From assembly GCA_900548745.1 (NCBI GenBank), contig URLQ01000021.1, positions 1 to 29,159 of the forward strand: 29,159 nt of DNA. The letters are read 5' to 3'. Below are positions 15,095 to 24,521 of the stretch, one piece after another. The translations under genes and the position numbers were made by a program. Within the stretch, counting starts at the first letter, position 1; every line of letters starts with the position of its first letter. Source of the DNA: an uncultured Prevotella sp. (GTDB lineage: Bacteria; Bacteroidota; Bacteroidia; Bacteroidales; Bacteroidaceae). The notes beneath the pieces were generated by a model. The model was not told the DNA's origin, did not search any database, and worked only from the letters and a program-made list of their open reading frames with translations.

Positions 15095-15125
15095 TTTGTG
15101 TTTCGCATTATTTACTGTAATTTTG
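15095..15125 (+). promoter_or_regulatory. Promoter of the DUF4369/TlpA-like gene
   Basis: TTTG at 15095-15098, 19 bases, then TAATTTTG at 15118-15125 match the Bacteroidetes consensus. The ATG at 15194 is about 68 bases downstream. Confidence 0.75.
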
Positions 15126-15193
15126 CAAAATAATGGACCTACGAATAATAAATGGTTATATTAACTCTGTAAATTCACACTAAATCAAAGATA

Positions 15194-16357
15194 ATGAAGA
15201 AGACAATATCATCATTGATGACGTTGCTCGTTGCAGCGCTCGTGATAACCTCATGTGGAGGAGGAAAGTTCCATGTAAAGGGAAACATTACGAAGGCAAA
15301 GGACTCTGTTCTGTATTTCGAGAACATGAGTCTTGACGGTCCTGTGGCAATAGACTCCGTGAAGCTCTCCGAAAGCGGCGAATTCAGCTTTAGCGATGAT
15401 GCTCCTGACGCACCGGAGTTCTACCGCTTGCGTATAGCGAACCAGATAATCAACCTTAGTGTGGACTCCACTGAGACCATCACCGTCAAGGCTGACTATC
15501 CGCGTATGTCAACAGGTTATACCGTAGAAGGCTCTGAGCAGTGTAATGTTATAAAGGATCTTGCGCTGAAGCAGATAAACCTGCAGGCGTTCGTTATGGG
15601 TATAGAGAACAATCCGGCAATCGGATATGATGCGGTGGAAGATACGATAGTGAAGACCATAGAGAAGTATAAAGAGTATATAAAGCTCAACTATATATAC
15701 AAGCAGCCGATGAAGGCTTCTTCGTATTTCGCCCTGTTCCAGACTATCGGCAACCGTCTTATCTTCAATCCGAGACAGAGCAAGGAGGATATAAAGGCTT
15801 TTGCTGCCGTGGCTACAAGCTGGGATACGTATTATCCTAATTCCCTACGTGGGGAAAACCTCCACAATATTGCCATCGAGGGAATGAAGAATGTGAGAAT
15901 TCTTGAGAACAAGCTTGCCGCAAGTCAGCGTGGCATAGACCCTTCAAAGGTCAATGTGTCTAATATAATAGAAATCGCACTCGCTGACAATCATGGCAAC
16001 CAGCGCAGGTTGACAGACATGAAGGGCAGGGTGGTGCTGTTGGACTTCCATGTTTTCGGTGCGGAAGGTTCCACACAGCGCATAATGAAACTGCGTGAGA
16101 TATACAACAAGTATCACTCCAAGGGACTGGAAATCTTCCAGGTGTCTTTTGATCCAGACGAGCATTTCTGGAAGACACAGACGGCAGCCTTACCATGGAT
16201 ATGTGTGCATGATGATGCAGCGATGAACTCGAATCTGCTCACTTTGTATAACATCCAGCAGTTGCCGACATTCTTCCTCGTCGACAAAAGTAATGTCCTT
16301 TACAAGCGTGATGCGCAGATAAAGAACCTTGATGCGGAGATACAAAGTCTGTTATAA
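15194..16357 (+). CDS. DUF4369/TlpA-like lipoprotein lacking the CxxC
   Basis: A 387-residue lipoprotein. The signal peptide ends ITSC with C21, followed by GGGKF, with no acidic export signal, so it is probably periplasmic-facing. Residues about 25-115 match the DUF4369 beta domain (FHVKGNITKAKDSVLYFENM). A helical linker (about 120-250) leads to a thioredoxin fold of the AhpC/TSA-TlpA type (about 258-387) with RVVLLDFHVFGAEGSTQRIM, then GLEIFQVSFDPDE and the cis-proline loop QQLPTFFLVD (P358). In active relatives a WCxxC follows the first strand. Here it reads FGAEGST, so both redox cysteines are missing. It cannot act as a normal thiol-disulfide oxidoreductase; a binding or scaffold role is more likely. 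A strong terminator follows. Confidence 0.88.
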   Translation: MKKTISSLMTLLVAALVITSCGGGKFHVKGNITKAKDSVLYFENMSLDGPVAIDSVKLSESGEFSFSDDAPDAPEFYRLRIANQIINLSVDSTETITVKADYPRMSTGYTVEGSEQCNVIKDLALKQINLQAFVMGIENNPAIGYDAVEDTIVKTIEKYKEYIKLNYIYKQPMKASSYFALFQTIGNRLIFNPRQSKEDIKAFAAVATSWDTYYPNSLRGENLHNIAIEGMKNVRILENKLAASQRGIDPSKVNVSNIIEIALADNHGNQRRLTDMKGRVVLLDFHVFGAEGSTQRIMKLREIYNKYHSKGLEIFQVSFDPDEHFWKTQTAALPWICVHDDAAMNSNLLTLYNIQQLPTFFLVDKSNVLYKRDAQIKNLDAEIQSLL

Positions 16358-16390
16358 ATGGAAAAGAACATAAGTCAGAAGATAAATATA

Positions 16391-16424
16391 ATAGGTATGC
16401 GCGTGCGTATACCTATTTTTATTA
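16391..16424 (+). terminator. Terminator after the TlpA-like gene
   Basis: ATAGGTAT (16391-16398) and ATACCTAT (16409-16416) form an 8-bp stem around a ten-base GC-rich loop, followed by TTTTTATTAT on the plus strand. It separates this gene from the SusC locus. Confidence 0.75.
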
Positions 16425-16665
16425 TATAATAAGAAGAATATCTAATGAACCCGGAAAACATATTACAGATATTTGGCAAAATAAACAAAAAACGATTGCA
16501 AAATCAAACACAAGTTTCGATATTTATACGCAAAACATGTCAAAATGTTAATTACAAGGTGTAAGATTTTACGCGCTAAAATTTGCAATTTTGGTTGTAT
16601 TTGTACCCTTATTTTGATATTTTAGTTAAAAAAATGGGCAAAGGATGTTTTTTATGTCCTTTTGT
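16425..16665 (+). other. AT-rich upstream region of the SusC locus
   Basis: No gene is visible in this stretch between the terminator and the SusC promoter. It is strongly AT-rich with several A and T tracts and imperfect -7-like words (for example TGTATTTG near 16600). It may hold regulator sites, but I see no clear dyad. Confidence 0.45.
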
Positions 16666-16697
16666 TTTGCGTGGAAAAGAAATAATAATTAAATTTG
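16666..16697 (+). promoter_or_regulatory. Promoter of the SusC/SusD operon
   Basis: TTTG at 16666-16669, 20 bases, then TAAATTTG at 16690-16697 is a near-consensus Bacteroidetes promoter. The leader to the SusC ATG at 16754 is about 50 bases and contains the purine-rich AGGAAGAGAG about eight bases before the start. Confidence 0.75.
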
Positions 16698-16753
16698 CAA
16701 AAACGTAACAAAATTATAATTTATTCATTCATTAATTTAGGAAGAGAGTATTT

Positions 16754-19700
16754 ATGGAAAAAAGACTAACGATGTTGTTGGCCTCATTGTTCCTCTTTAT
16801 TGGAATGGCGATGGCTCAAACAGAAGTCTCAGGTACCGTGATATCTCAGGAAGATGGCGAACCTGTTATTGGTGCTACCATCATGATTAAGGGTACCAAA
16901 GGTGGTACCGTTACTGATATCGACGGTAAGTTCTCGCTGAACTCCACCACAGCTAACCCAATGATTACGGTTAGCTATATCGGTATGGAGCCTCAGACGG
17001 TGAAAGGTAGAAAAGGCATGAAAATCGTGCTTAAACCTGAAGCGCATCAGATTCAGGAAGTTGTCGTTACTGGTATCATGAAGCAGGACAAACGCTTGTT
17101 TACCGGTGCTACAACAAAGATTGATGCCGACAAGACAAAGCTTGATGGTGTTGCCGATCTTACGCGTGGACTTGAAGGACGTGTGGCTGGTGTACAGCTT
17201 GAAAATGTATCTGGTACATTCGGTACAGCTCCAAAGATCCGTGTGCGTGGTGCTTCTTCTATCTATGGTTCTTCAAGCCCGTTGTGGGTTGTTGACGGTG
17301 TGATTATGGAAGATGCTGTAAACGTAAGTTCGGATGACCTTTCTTCGGGTGATGCCCAGACGCTTATCGCAAATGCAATCGCCGGTCTTAACCCTGATGA
17401 TATTGAGAGCTTCCAGGTCTTGAAGGATGGTTCTGCAACTTCTATTTATGGTGCACGTGCCATGTCTGGTGTGGTTGTTGTGACAACAAAGAAAGGTAAG
17501 GCTGGTAAAAGCTCAATCAGTTATACAGGAGAATTCTCTTATCGCTTGAAGCCAAGTTATAGCAATTACAACATCTCGAACTCTCAGGAGCAGATGGGTA
17601 TCTATAAAGAAATGGCTGCAAAGGGCTGGTTGGAATTGTCTGCCTTGGCAAATAGTTCTACATCAGGTCTGTACGGTAAAATGTATAACCTCATCAATTC
17701 ATATAATGAGTCAAACGGACAGTTCGGACTGCCATACACTCAGGCTGCGATGAATAGCTATTTGCAGCAGGCCGAGTATCGTAATACAGACTGGTTTGAT
17801 TTGCTGTTCCATAACAATCTGACTCAGAACCACTCTGTAAGTGTTTCTTCTGGTACAGAAAAGGCAAATCTTTATGCTTCTGTTTCTGTTTTCGATGATC
17901 CGGGATGGACAGATCGTAGTGAGGTGCAGCGTTACACAGGTGTGATGAATGCTACCTTCAACCTTAGCAAGAAACTGAGTGTAACATTGCGTACTAATGC
18001 AAGCTATCGTAAGCAGCAGGCTCCTGGTACTCTTAACCAGAGTGTTGACCCGGTTAGTGGTGCCGTTAGCCGTGACTTCGATATTAACCCGTTCAGCTAT
18101 GCGTTGAATACATCTCGTACTTTGGACCCGAACCAGAACTATACACGTAACTATGCAAACTTTAATATCTTTGATGAGTTGGATAACAACTATATTGATA
18201 TTAATGTTCATGACATTAAATTCCAAGGTGAGGTTAACTGGAAGCCAATTAAGCATGTTGAGGTTAATCTCTTGGGTGACTATCGTACAATGCGCTCTTC
18301 TCGTGAGCATATCGTAATGAATCATTCTAACCAGGCTGAAGCTTATCGTGCTGGTGTCGATAATCCAAGCATCATGTATAGTAATACATATCTGTATACA
18401 GACCCTGATGTGAAGAATGCTCTTCCAATATCTGTAATGCCTACAGGCGGTATTAATATTATGGATGAGAACTCTGTGACACAGCTTGACTTCCGTGGAA
18501 CTGTTCGTTATGATAACACATGGAATAATACACATATCTTCAATGGTCTTGCAGGTATGGAGGCAAACCGTGCAGACTATGATGCCCGTCATGATGAAGA
18601 GTATGGTATTGACTATGAAAACAGCCGTGTTCAGAATCTTCCAACAGAATTCTACAAGCAGGCCAAGGAGGAAGGACTTGAGCGTACATCATTTGCAAAG
18701 TCTTGGAACCGTCGTCTTGCATACTTCGCATTCATGAGCTATTCTTATAAGGGTCGTTATACAGCCAGTGTTACAGGTCGTTATGATGGATCAAACCAGT
18801 TGGGTAAATCAAAGAGCTCTCGTTGGCTTCCTACATGGAACGTTTCTGGTGCATGGAATGCTCATGAGGAGGAATGGTTCAACAAGTGGGCTATGGCTCA
18901 CAAGAACTGGTTGTCTCATGGTACTTTGCGCTTGAGCTACTCTCTCGTGGGTGAGCAGACAACAGCATCTAATGCCCTCGCCGTATACCGTTCAGGTATC
19001 ATGTGGCATCCACAGGCAGATCAGCAGCAGCAGTATATTTACTTGTCACAGCTTGCAAACTCTGACTTGACATACGAGAAGAAGAAAGAGTTTAACATTG
19101 GTGTTGACCTCGGTTTCTTGAGTAACCGCTTGAACTTGACAACTGACTGGTATTGGCGTAACAACTATGACCTTATGGGTTATGTGAATACAGCTGGAGC
19201 CGGTGGTGAAGTGCGTAAGTTCGCTAATGTCGCATCAATGAGATCTCATGGTGTTGAGGCAACAATCTCTTCACAGAATATACGTACAAAGGATTTCGAT
19301 TGGTCTACCGACTTGACATACGCTTATACAAAGACAACCATTAAGGATGTGCTTTCACAGGCTAATGTTATTAACTTGGTATATAACTCTGGTGCTAATA
19401 TCCGTAAGGGTTATCCACACCGTTCATTGTTCTCTATTCCATTTGTAGGACTTAACGATGAGGGTATTCCAACAGTCATCAATGAAAAGGGTGAGGTTAC
19501 TACAACGGATATCAATTTCCAGGAATATCAGAATCTTGGCTTCCTCAAGTATGAAGGTCCTACAGAACCTACTATGAATGGTGGTCTCAATAATACACTG
19601 AGATATAAGAACTGGCGTCTGAATGTGTTCGTAACATATTCTTTCGGAAACAAGATCCGTCTTGACCAGGTTTTCTCGTCAAGTTATTCAGATATGTCGG

Positions 19701-20083
19701 CTATGCCTAAGGAGTTCAAGAACCGTTGGGTGATGCCAGGTGATGAGAAGGTAACTACAATCCCTGCTATTGCCAGTGTTCGTCAGTACTACAACGATAC
19801 TCAGTTGTCTTATGCATACAATGCATACAACTATTCTACTGCTCGTGTTGCTGATGGTGGATTCATTCGTTTGAAAGACGTTTCTCTGACATACGATGTG
19901 CCTCGCACTCTTTTGTCAAAGGTCGGATTGTCTACAGCTTCTATCAAGCTTGATGCAACAAACCTCTGCTTGCTTTATGCTGATGACAAATTGAATGGTC
20001 AGGATCCGGAGTTCGTGAATTCTGGTGGTGTGGCTACTCCATTGTCTAAGCAGTTTACGCTGACAGTTCGTCTCGGACTATAA
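16754..20083 (+). CDS. SusC/RagA family TonB-dependent outer-membrane transporter
   Basis: Outer-membrane importer that works with a SusD lid and draws energy from TonB. The 1109-residue protein has a signal peptide (cleavage after AMA at 21) and an N-terminal carboxypeptidase-regulatory-like beta-sandwich (about 24-95, VSGTVISQEDGEPVIGATI...GKFSL). The TonB box/linker QEVVVTG is at 101-107. The plug (about 110-248) carries the SusC signature NPDDIESFQVLKDGSATSIY at 213-232 and GARAMSGVVVVTTKKG. A 22-strand barrel then ends FTLTVRLGL. The length is at the upper end of normal and nearer to RagA than to the starch SusC. The next gene (SusD) starts 38 bases later. Absence of carbohydrate enzymes nearby favours a peptide substrate, as inferred in the findings. 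Confidence 0.96.
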   Translation: MEKRLTMLLASLFLFIGMAMAQTEVSGTVISQEDGEPVIGATIMIKGTKGGTVTDIDGKFSLNSTTANPMITVSYIGMEPQTVKGRKGMKIVLKPEAHQIQEVVVTGIMKQDKRLFTGATTKIDADKTKLDGVADLTRGLEGRVAGVQLENVSGTFGTAPKIRVRGASSIYGSSSPLWVVDGVIMEDAVNVSSDDLSSGDAQTLIANAIAGLNPDDIESFQVLKDGSATSIYGARAMSGVVVVTTKKGKAGKSSISYTGEFSYRLKPSYSNYNISNSQEQMGIYKEMAAKGWLELSALANSSTSGLYGKMYNLINSYNESNGQFGLPYTQAAMNSYLQQAEYRNTDWFDLLFHNNLTQNHSVSVSSGTEKANLYASVSVFDDPGWTDRSEVQRYTGVMNATFNLSKKLSVTLRTNASYRKQQAPGTLNQSVDPVSGAVSRDFDINPFSYALNTSRTLDPNQNYTRNYANFNIFDELDNNYIDINVHDIKFQGEVNWKPIKHVEVNLLGDYRTMRSSREHIVMNHSNQAEAYRAGVDNPSIMYSNTYLYTDPDVKNALPISVMPTGGINIMDENSVTQLDFRGTVRYDNTWNNTHIFNGLAGMEANRADYDARHDEEYGIDYENSRVQNLPTEFYKQAKEEGLERTSFAKSWNRRLAYFAFMSYSYKGRYTASVTGRYDGSNQLGKSKSSRWLPTWNVSGAWNAHEEEWFNKWAMAHKNWLSHGTLRLSYSLVGEQTTASNALAVYRSGIMWHPQADQQQQYIYLSQLANSDLTYEKKKEFNIGVDLGFLSNRLNLTTDWYWRNNYDLMGYVNTAGAGGEVRKFANVASMRSHGVEATISSQNIRTKDFDWSTDLTYAYTKTTIKDVLSQANVINLVYNSGANIRKGYPHRSLFSIPFVGLNDEGIPTVINEKGEVTTTDINFQEYQNLGFLKYEGPTEPTMNGGLNNTLRYKNWRLNVFVTYSFGNKIRLDQVFSSSYSDMSAMPKEFKNRWVMPGDEKVTTIPAIASVRQYYNDTQLSYAYNAYNYSTARVADGGFIRLKDVSLTYDVPRTLLSKVGLSTASIKLDATNLCLLYADDKLNGQDPEFVNSGGVATPLSKQFTLTVRLGL

Positions 20084-20121
20084 TAATAAGGTATAGATTC
20101 AAAAGAAAAAGAAGATAAAAT

Positions 20122-21876
20122 ATGAAATCATATAAATATAAAGTATTGGCTTTCGGTATGGCTCTTGCATCTGTTGCTTCATGTAGCGATAGCTTCTTGG
20201 ACAAGACTCCAGATGAGCGTACCGAGATAGATACGGAGGAAAAGGTGGTACAGCTTCTTGTATCAGCATATCCTGAAGGTAATCCTGCGTGGGTTGGTGA
20301 AATATCAAGTGATAACTTGATTGATAACCAGGCTCCACACGTTCCTTCAAATCCTAATGATAGAAAAGAAGGTCTTACTGTGCATTACAACTATAGTGCT
20401 TATCAGAAATGGGACGATGAGCTGTTTAGATTTGACCCGGCAGAGAATGCTACTTATAGCGCAGGTGACTCTCCTGGTTATCTTTGGATGAGCTATTACA
20501 AGTCTATCGCAACTGTCAACCACGCTTTGGCTGGTATCGATAGAGTTTGCCCTGATGGAAATCTGTCTGCAAAGCTGAAGGCTGCAAAGGCAGAAGCTCT
20601 TCTGCTTCGTGCGTATGACCATTTCCAGTTGGTAAACTTCTTCTCAAAGGCTTACAAAGATGAGGAAAGCAGCAAGAATGATGTTGGTGTTCCTTATGTA
20701 ACCGAAATAGAGGATGTCGTATCAAAGAAATATGATCGTGGCAATGTTGCTGATGTATATAAGAAGATAGGTGAGGACCTTGAGGCTGGTTTGTCAATGA
20801 TGAGTGACATCAACTATACAACAGCTCCTAAATATCATTTCAACACTAATGCTGCTCATGCTTTTGCTGCCCGTTACTATCTCTATGCACATAACTATGA
20901 GAAAGTTATAGAACATGCTAATGAGGTTCTTGGTACGGACTCGGCAAGCTTCCAGCGAATGACAATGGATCTGTCACAGTTTAGTGGCTGTTCTACTCTT
21001 TCTGACTATGCTAATGTTTGGCACGATCCTGCTCAGCCAGGAAACCTTATGATGCTTGATACATATTCTCTGTTGCAGCGTCGTATGTTTGGTTGCCGTT
21101 ACTCTTATGCTGGCCAGGCTGCAAGTGATGCTTTGATGATTAATAGTAAACACAGATCATTGTGGTCGGGATATATTTGTCCAGCTATATCATTGGTAAG
21201 TGGCCAGCTCTTCAGTAGCTCTGGTTCTGACTATGGCTTCTTCAGTTCCAAGATAGGTGAACATTTCCAGTATACAGATAAGGTTTCTGGAATCGGTTAT
21301 CCACATGGTGTTTATAGAGCATTTACATCTAACGAGTTGCTTCTCGACCGTGCAGAGGCTTATGCAATGCTTGGAAAATACAAGGAAGCTGCTGATGACC
21401 TTCGTTGGTTCTGGAACTGCCAGCTTAGAGCTATGGACGCAGAAGACTTCAAACAGTATGTTACTGGAGGATATACAAACTTCATGACAAATGCTGAGTT
21501 TACCGATTATTATGCTGATGCAAATAATATAAACTGCTTTGCAGATTGGAACTTTACTCAGAAAATGAGCCCTAAGTATGTAGTTCCTGCAGAGGCTGTT
21601 CCATACATGAACTGTATCAATGACTTCCGTCGTTACGAAACTGCTTTCAATGGTATTCGTTTCTTCGACCTTAAGCGTTGGGGTATAGATTATAACCATG
21701 TCGTTGGTGTAAGTAGTGAAATTGTTGAGTCTACATTCGATTCAGACAAGCGTGCGGTAGAAGTTCCATGGGAGGCAATCTCTGGTGGTATGGAGTCTTC
21801 TCGTGAGAAGGTTACGGTAGACAAGAAAGCTGCTAAGGCTGTTATGGATAGAAGTAGTTTCGTTGTAAAAAATTAA
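20122..21876 (+). CDS. SusD/RagB family surface lipoprotein
   Basis: Substrate-binding lid of the SusCD pump, lipid-anchored on the cell surface. The 584-residue protein has a signal peptide ending VASC with C21, followed by the usual SDSFLDKTPDERTEID start of mature SusD proteins. Helical TPR-like repeats include AEALLLRAYDHFQLVNFF (about 158-175) and ELLLDRAEAYAMLGKYKEAA (about 402-421). The C-terminal region has the family hallmark GIRFFDLKRWGID (about 512-524). It lies 38 bases after SusC, within the same operon. Nothing in the sequence alone tells the ligand. Confidence 0.96.
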   Translation: MKSYKYKVLAFGMALASVASCSDSFLDKTPDERTEIDTEEKVVQLLVSAYPEGNPAWVGEISSDNLIDNQAPHVPSNPNDRKEGLTVHYNYSAYQKWDDELFRFDPAENATYSAGDSPGYLWMSYYKSIATVNHALAGIDRVCPDGNLSAKLKAAKAEALLLRAYDHFQLVNFFSKAYKDEESSKNDVGVPYVTEIEDVVSKKYDRGNVADVYKKIGEDLEAGLSMMSDINYTTAPKYHFNTNAAHAFAARYYLYAHNYEKVIEHANEVLGTDSASFQRMTMDLSQFSGCSTLSDYANVWHDPAQPGNLMMLDTYSLLQRRMFGCRYSYAGQAASDALMINSKHRSLWSGYICPAISLVSGQLFSSSGSDYGFFSSKIGEHFQYTDKVSGIGYPHGVYRAFTSNELLLDRAEAYAMLGKYKEAADDLRWFWNCQLRAMDAEDFKQYVTGGYTNFMTNAEFTDYYADANNINCFADWNFTQKMSPKYVVPAEAVPYMNCINDFRRYETAFNGIRFFDLKRWGIDYNHVVGVSSEIVESTFDSDKRAVEVPWEAISGGMESSREKVTVDKKAAKAVMDRSSFVVKN

Positions 21877-21878
21877 TT

Positions 21879-21885
21879 AAGGAGG
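21879..21885 (+). promoter_or_regulatory. Canonical Shine-Dalgarno before the metallohydrolase gene
   Basis: AAGGAGG, followed by T, lies ten bases before the ATG at 21896, a full anti-Shine-Dalgarno match. The neighbouring genes of the operon lack one. Confidence 0.7.
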
Positions 21886-21895
21886 TAATAGAATT

Positions 21896-23125
21896 ATGAA
21901 ATTTAATTTGAAAGCTTTGCTGTTCGTAGCTGTTGCGGCTGCATCTGCAGGATTCACATTTACATCCTGTTCAGACGATGACTTCACAGATACGATATTT
22001 AATACAGACCCTCGTCAGGATTATCTTGACAAGACACAGTATACTTTCCCTCTTGACACTTTCGTTAAGAAAGAGTTCCTTGAGCCATATAATGTGAAGT
22101 TTACGTATAAGTTCGACGATAAGGGTTCTGATAAGAACAAGAACTTGACTCCTGCCGAATATGATAAGAGTCTTGATCTTGCTGTGCTTACCAAATATCT
22201 TTGGTATGATGTCTATAAAGAGCTTGCGGGAACTGAGTTCATCAAGAAGTACAGTCCACGTATTATAAACATTACCGGTTCCAAGAACTATAATGCTGCT
22301 TCTGGAACAGAGACTTTGGGAGATGCAAGTTCTGGTGTGAAGATTAATCTTTACAACGTGAACAATCTTGATGTGAATGATATCGATCTTATGAACGAAT
22401 ACTTCTTCAAGACTATGCATCATGAGTTCTCTCACATCCTTGACCAGAGGATTCTGCATCCGACAGCATTTAACACTATATCAAGTAGTGGTTATGATGC
22501 TTCTGGTTGGAGTGATGCCGCTGACTCATTGAAGGCTGGTGCTGGCTTTGTTACTCCTTATGCTTCAAGTGCCGTATCTGAGGACTGGGCGGAATCTTTT
22601 GCTAATTATGTTACAATGGATTCTCTTGCATGGAAGCAGAAACTGGCGTCTGCAGATTTCGAGTGGGAGGTATTGGATTGTGATAACCTAAGCGAATACA
22701 ACAAGCTCCTTAAGCCAGGATGTAACCTTGATACTATTGGTTATTTCAAAGCTACAAAGAGTGGTATAAACAACAAGCTTTATCGTCGTAAGTGTCTCCG
22801 TAACGCAGATGGTACTGTTGCCTTGAATGATAAGGGACAGCCTCAGTGGGTACACGAGACAGGTATTGATGGAAGAGCAACAATACTTCGTAAGGTTGAA
22901 CTTGTAAGAACATATTTGAAAGAAAACTTCAATATCGATCTTGATGCTCTTCGCAAAATGGTTCAGGAACGTACATATGTTACTAACCCTGACGGTACAT
23001 TTGTGCTTGATAGCAGAGGTCGTATGGTGAATAAACTTACGAGTGTTCAATCTTCCGGATCGACTCTCATAGATGAACTTCGCGAGCAAGTTGAAAGATT
23101 CAAGGCTCTACAGTCTAACAATTAA
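21896..23125 (+). CDS. SusCD-associated zinc metallohydrolase lipoprotein
   Basis: A 409-residue lipoprotein of the family described as substrate import-associated zinc metallohydrolase, which is usually encoded next to SusC/SusD. The signal peptide ends FTSC with C25. SDDD follows, an acidic run that acts as a surface-export signal in Bacteroidetes. The zinc motif HEFSH (H176, E177, H180) lies within MHHEFSHILDQ. A likely third ligand is E233 in VSEDWAESFANYVTM, about 55 residues later, in the place expected for a gluzincin-type site. It probably cleaves peptides at the cell surface before import. The stop overlaps the start of the DUF4302 gene (TAATG). Protease activity is inferred from the fold; the substrate is unknown. 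Confidence 0.9.
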   Translation: MKFNLKALLFVAVAAASAGFTFTSCSDDDFTDTIFNTDPRQDYLDKTQYTFPLDTFVKKEFLEPYNVKFTYKFDDKGSDKNKNLTPAEYDKSLDLAVLTKYLWYDVYKELAGTEFIKKYSPRIINITGSKNYNAASGTETLGDASSGVKINLYNVNNLDVNDIDLMNEYFFKTMHHEFSHILDQRILHPTAFNTISSSGYDASGWSDAADSLKAGAGFVTPYASSAVSEDWAESFANYVTMDSLAWKQKLASADFEWEVLDCDNLSEYNKLLKPGCNLDTIGYFKATKSGINNKLYRRKCLRNADGTVALNDKGQPQWVHETGIDGRATILRKVELVRTYLKENFNIDLDALRKMVQERTYVTNPDGTFVLDSRGRMVNKLTSVQSSGSTLIDELREQVERFKALQSNN

Positions 23126-24498
23126 TGAAAAATTATATTATGAATAAGATAATTTCAATGGCTTTTCTTTGCGCAGCCGCTATGTCATTTACGGCTTGCG
23201 TGAATGAGGAAGATGATTTGTTTGATAAGAGTGCTGCAGAGCGTCTCAATGAAGCAAGTGAGCTTTATTCAAAGAGACTTTGCGCTTCTCCTAACGGATG
23301 GGCGGTGCAGTTGTATCCAACGAAAGAGGACAAGGCTCCTTATGGTAATGGATACCTGCTGTTGTTCCGTTTCCATGAGAACAAGTCTGTTGATGCTTCC
23401 ATGTACAATGCCCTTTCCAATAATACCTATATGTCGGCTTCTTCGACATGGGATGTTATAACGGATAATGGTCCTGTACTGTCATTCAATACATACAATT
23501 CTGTTGTTCATACATTCTCTGATCCTGAAGACGTTCCTTCTACAGGTTCTGATCTTGATCCGAATGATGAAACAGGTACTGGTATTGGTGGTGATTATGA
23601 GTTTATCATTGTTGATGCTCCAGAGGATGCTTCTTATATGATGCTAAAGGGAAAGAAGCGTGGTACTTATAATCTGCTTACTCCTGTTGAGGAAGGTGTA
23701 GACTATGAGGCTTACCTTACAGATGTAAGGAATTTCCAGAATTCTACATTCCCTTCTGATGCTCCAACGTTTGATGTGCTTCATGCTGGTGACGTGTTAT
23801 ACAAGATGGCTGATGCCAATGATGGTATTCCAAATATCTTTGAGTACGATAAGGACCAGATTATCAACGAGTCGTTTAACCCATTCTTGATTACTAAGTT
23901 GGGAGATGACTATTATCTGAGATTCCGTGATTCAAAGACATACGGAGACTACACTGTACAGGAGTTTAAGTATGACAAAGAGAAGGATATCTTTGTAAGT
24001 ACCGACAATGCGGAGTGCTATATCTCTGGTGATGACCCATTGCGCTTCTTCAAGCAGACGATTCATGCGGATAAATATCCTTATTACTTCCAGTGGACAG
24101 CAGCGACAGAGTCTTCTGCAGCTTATGCTAACATGATGACAAATTTGGAAAGCCAAATGACTAATGTTAAGTATACTCTTGGAAATCTTCAGCTGAAACC
24201 TGGAGAAAACAATTCAATGGTATTCAAGGTGTTCTATAAATATAATCGTCGTAATTATAGTGCAGACTTTAATTTCAGCTATACAGAATCTGAAAATGGC
24301 TTGACACTTACATATAATGGCACTTCTTCTACAGGTTCGGCATTGCTTACAGCATTCCCGGCTTTGCAGACGTTGATTGATGCTATGAGCGGTAACGTTT
24401 CTGTTGCTGCTGGTAAGTCTGCATTCAATTTGAGAACTATACGCCTTATCTCAGATGCAAATCCAGAGGTGTGGTATAATATTGAAATGAAAAGTTAA
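23125..24498 (+). CDS. DUF4302 family surface lipoprotein
   Basis: A 457-residue lipoprotein of a family that regularly follows SusC, SusD and the zinc metallohydrolase in Bacteroidetes. The signal peptide ends FTAC (C25 from this start), then VNEEDD, an acidic surface-export-type sequence. The N-terminal region ERLNEASELYSKRLCASPNG...AVQLYP is typical of DUF4302, as is the later GKKRGTYNLLTPVEEGVDYE. The rest is a series of beta strands. No catalytic motif is seen. The start shares its A with the upstream TAA stop (translational coupling); the ATG at 23140 gives an equally good signal peptide (MNKIISMAFL) and cannot be excluded. The role is probably substrate binding or accessory to the importer. 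Confidence 0.86.
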   Translation: MKNYIMNKIISMAFLCAAAMSFTACVNEEDDLFDKSAAERLNEASELYSKRLCASPNGWAVQLYPTKEDKAPYGNGYLLLFRFHENKSVDASMYNALSNNTYMSASSTWDVITDNGPVLSFNTYNSVVHTFSDPEDVPSTGSDLDPNDETGTGIGGDYEFIIVDAPEDASYMMLKGKKRGTYNLLTPVEEGVDYEAYLTDVRNFQNSTFPSDAPTFDVLHAGDVLYKMADANDGIPNIFEYDKDQIINESFNPFLITKLGDDYYLRFRDSKTYGDYTVQEFKYDKEKDIFVSTDNAECYISGDDPLRFFKQTIHADKYPYYFQWTAATESSAAYANMMTNLESQMTNVKYTLGNLQLKPGENNSMVFKVFYKYNRRNYSADFNFSYTESENGLTLTYNGTSSTGSALLTAFPALQTLIDAMSGNVSVAAGKSAFNLRTIRLISDANPEVWYNIEMKS

Positions 24499-24521
24499 TA
24501 TATTATTTAAATTTTAAGATT

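Noticed and set aside
17711..18592. Minus-strand open frame of 293 codons
   Set aside because: Antisense to the SusC barrel; composition (Cys/Ile/Thr-rich) is a codon-complement artefact.
16754..21876. Starch or other polysaccharide utilisation locus
   Set aside because: SusCD is present, but no glycoside hydrolase, lyase, esterase or SusE/F-like glycan-binding gene was found within the window; the partners are metallopeptidase-like.
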